Positions 5,280 through 6,107 of a stretch of 6,107 bases of DNA are shown piece after piece (position 1 is the first letter of the stretch; each line of letters begins with the position of its first letter). This DNA is from CAYGXH01 sp964354485 (GTDB taxonomy: Bacteria; Bacteroidota; Ignavibacteria; UBA10030; SZUA-254), in contig CAYGZY010000138.1 of the NCBI GenBank assembly GCA_964354485.1, forward strand, positions 1-6,107. The letters are read 5' to 3'. The notes under the pieces are model-generated. The model was not told the DNA's origin. It searched no databases and was given only the letters and a program-made list of their open reading frames with translations. The position numbers were made by a program, and so were the translations under genes.

Positions 5280-6107
5280 GTTCATATCGAAGCGTTCAAA
5301 CGGTTATTTTTATCTCTGGTATACCGATGACCTTGAGAAGAAACAGAAGGTTTCGACAGGGTTTAAACGTAAATCAGACGCATTGAAATATCTACAAAAT
5401 TTCAAAAGTAAAGACCATGAACTCCGTCAACGTACAAGTAAAATATCTCTCCCCCAATTTATCGATGATTTTCTCATATTTGCCAAGGGAAATTACTCAA
5501 AAGGAACAACAACTATCTATGAAAGTAGCCTAAAAGGATTTCAGAATCTTGTTGGGAATTGCCTTCTTTCCTCGCTCACCCCTCAGCATGTTGACCGATA
5601 TAAGACTGAAAGAATGAAAACCATCTCTCCCGGCACTGTAAATATTGAATTAAGGGCATTAAGAGCAGCATTTAATACGGCAATTCGATGGAAACTGATA
5701 GATATTAATCCTTTTTCAAAAGTAAATCTGTTGAAAATACCAGAAATTCAACCGTGTTTCTTTACTAAGGAGGATTTCCAGTTGCTAATATCCATGATAA
5801 AAGAGAATTGGTTAAAAGAAATGGTATTGATTGCTGTTCTGACGGGTATGAGACGAGGTGAATTGGTAAATCTCAGGTGGAGTAATATAAATTTGAACCA
5901 GAGGATTATTACTATTCAAAGTAATTCCACGTTTATAACAAAACATGGAAAGCGAAGGTGTATACCACTTTCTGATGTCGCATATCATATTCTAATTACG
6001 AAGCATCAGCATTCATCTGATGATTATGTTTTCACTCTGAACGGTAAGAAAATATATGAGGACTGGGTAACGAATAAGTTTAAGTATTATGTATATTTAG
6101 CAAAATT
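5278..6107 (+). CDS. Tyrosine recombinase/phage-type integrase (3' end outside window)
   Basis: An open frame from ATG 5278 runs off the right edge, giving at least 276 residues. An in-frame TAA at 5272-5274 excludes an earlier start, and GAGG (5268-5271) is the ribosome binding site. Residues 1-50 resemble the N-terminal arm-binding domain of phage integrases (SNGYFYLWYTD...TGFKRKSDALKYL). Residues about 56-150 form the SAM-like core-binding domain (LPQFIDDFLIFAK...TVNIELRALRAAFNTAIRWKLIDINPF). The catalytic domain follows, with TGMRRGEL (189-196, catalytic Arg192) and the beta-hairpin TKHGKRRCIPLS (221-232, candidate Lys222). The HxxR box and the nucleophilic Tyr would lie beyond the edge, so activity cannot be judged. 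The gene is markedly more A+T-rich than the LPS genes to the left (for example about 25% G+C in 5881-5940 against 58% in 1921-1980), consistent with acquired DNA. Confidence 0.93.
   Translation, partial: MFISKRSNGYFYLWYTDDLEKKQKVSTGFKRKSDALKYLQNFKSKDHELRQRTSKISLPQFIDDFLIFAKGNYSKGTTTIYESSLKGFQNLVGNCLLSSLTPQHVDRYKTERMKTISPGTVNIELRALRAAFNTAIRWKLIDINPFSKVNLLKIPEIQPCFFTKEDFQLLISMIKENWLKEMVLIAVLTGMRRGELVNLRWSNINLNQRIITIQSNSTFITKHGKRRCIPLSDVAYHILITKHQHSSDDYVFTLNGKKIYEDWVTNKFKYYVYLAK

Noticed and set aside
5221..5280. CRISPR-like repeat array from the ATTGGTTAC copies
   Set aside because: There are only three nine-base copies, one of them inverted, with spacers of 3 and 21 bases. This fits binding sites or a hairpin, not a CRISPR array.

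Overview
The window reads as chromosomal DNA of a Gram-negative bacterium of the FCB superphylum, running at its right end into the edge of an integrated mobile element. The FCB assignment rests on the partial protein at the left end, which finishes in a type IX secretion (type A) sorting domain with the NYPNPFNP signature. This wording is commoner in Ignavibacteria, Calditrichota, Marinimicrobia and related lineages than in classical Bacteroidetes. The Gram-negative assignment rests on a lipid A acyltransferase-type gene and a heptosyltransferase-type gene. The sequence does not allow a closer placement.

Layout, left to right, with every gene on the + strand. (1) Tail of a secreted or surface protein (2-301). 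(2) A 436-base gap with small inverted repeats and no credible gene. (3) A yjbQ-family gene (738-1151). (4) A compact three-gene run: a LpxL/HtrB-type acyltransferase (1285-2163), a family 9 glycosyltransferase (2194-3252) and a YrdC-domain threonylcarbamoyl-AMP synthase (3252-3920). The last two share one base in a TAATG junction. (5) A 529-base gap whose right half (about 4207-4449) looks like a structured transcript leader, with successive stems and a 16-codon ORF behind a good ribosome binding site. (6) A small STAS-domain protein (4450-4788). (7) A 342-base gap with an 11-bp inverted repeat that overlaps the STAS stop codon. (8) A tRNA-Arg(CCG) gene whose 3' acceptor strand has been replaced. 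(9) A tyrosine recombinase that starts 74 bases after the tRNA and runs off the right edge.

How the parts fit. The acyltransferase and glycosyltransferase both belong to envelope lipopolysaccharide assembly (lipid A acylation and inner-core sugar addition). The YrdC-domain gene is tRNA-modification housekeeping that is translationally coupled to them. The STAS protein looks like a partner-switching regulator, but no kinase or phosphatase is visible beside it. The tRNA plus integrase is the classic boundary of an integrative element. The unusual point is that the tRNA is not restored at this junction. No wholly new system is evident. The points most worth a second look are the broken tRNA/att junction, the repeats around the integrase start, and the structured leader before the STAS gene.
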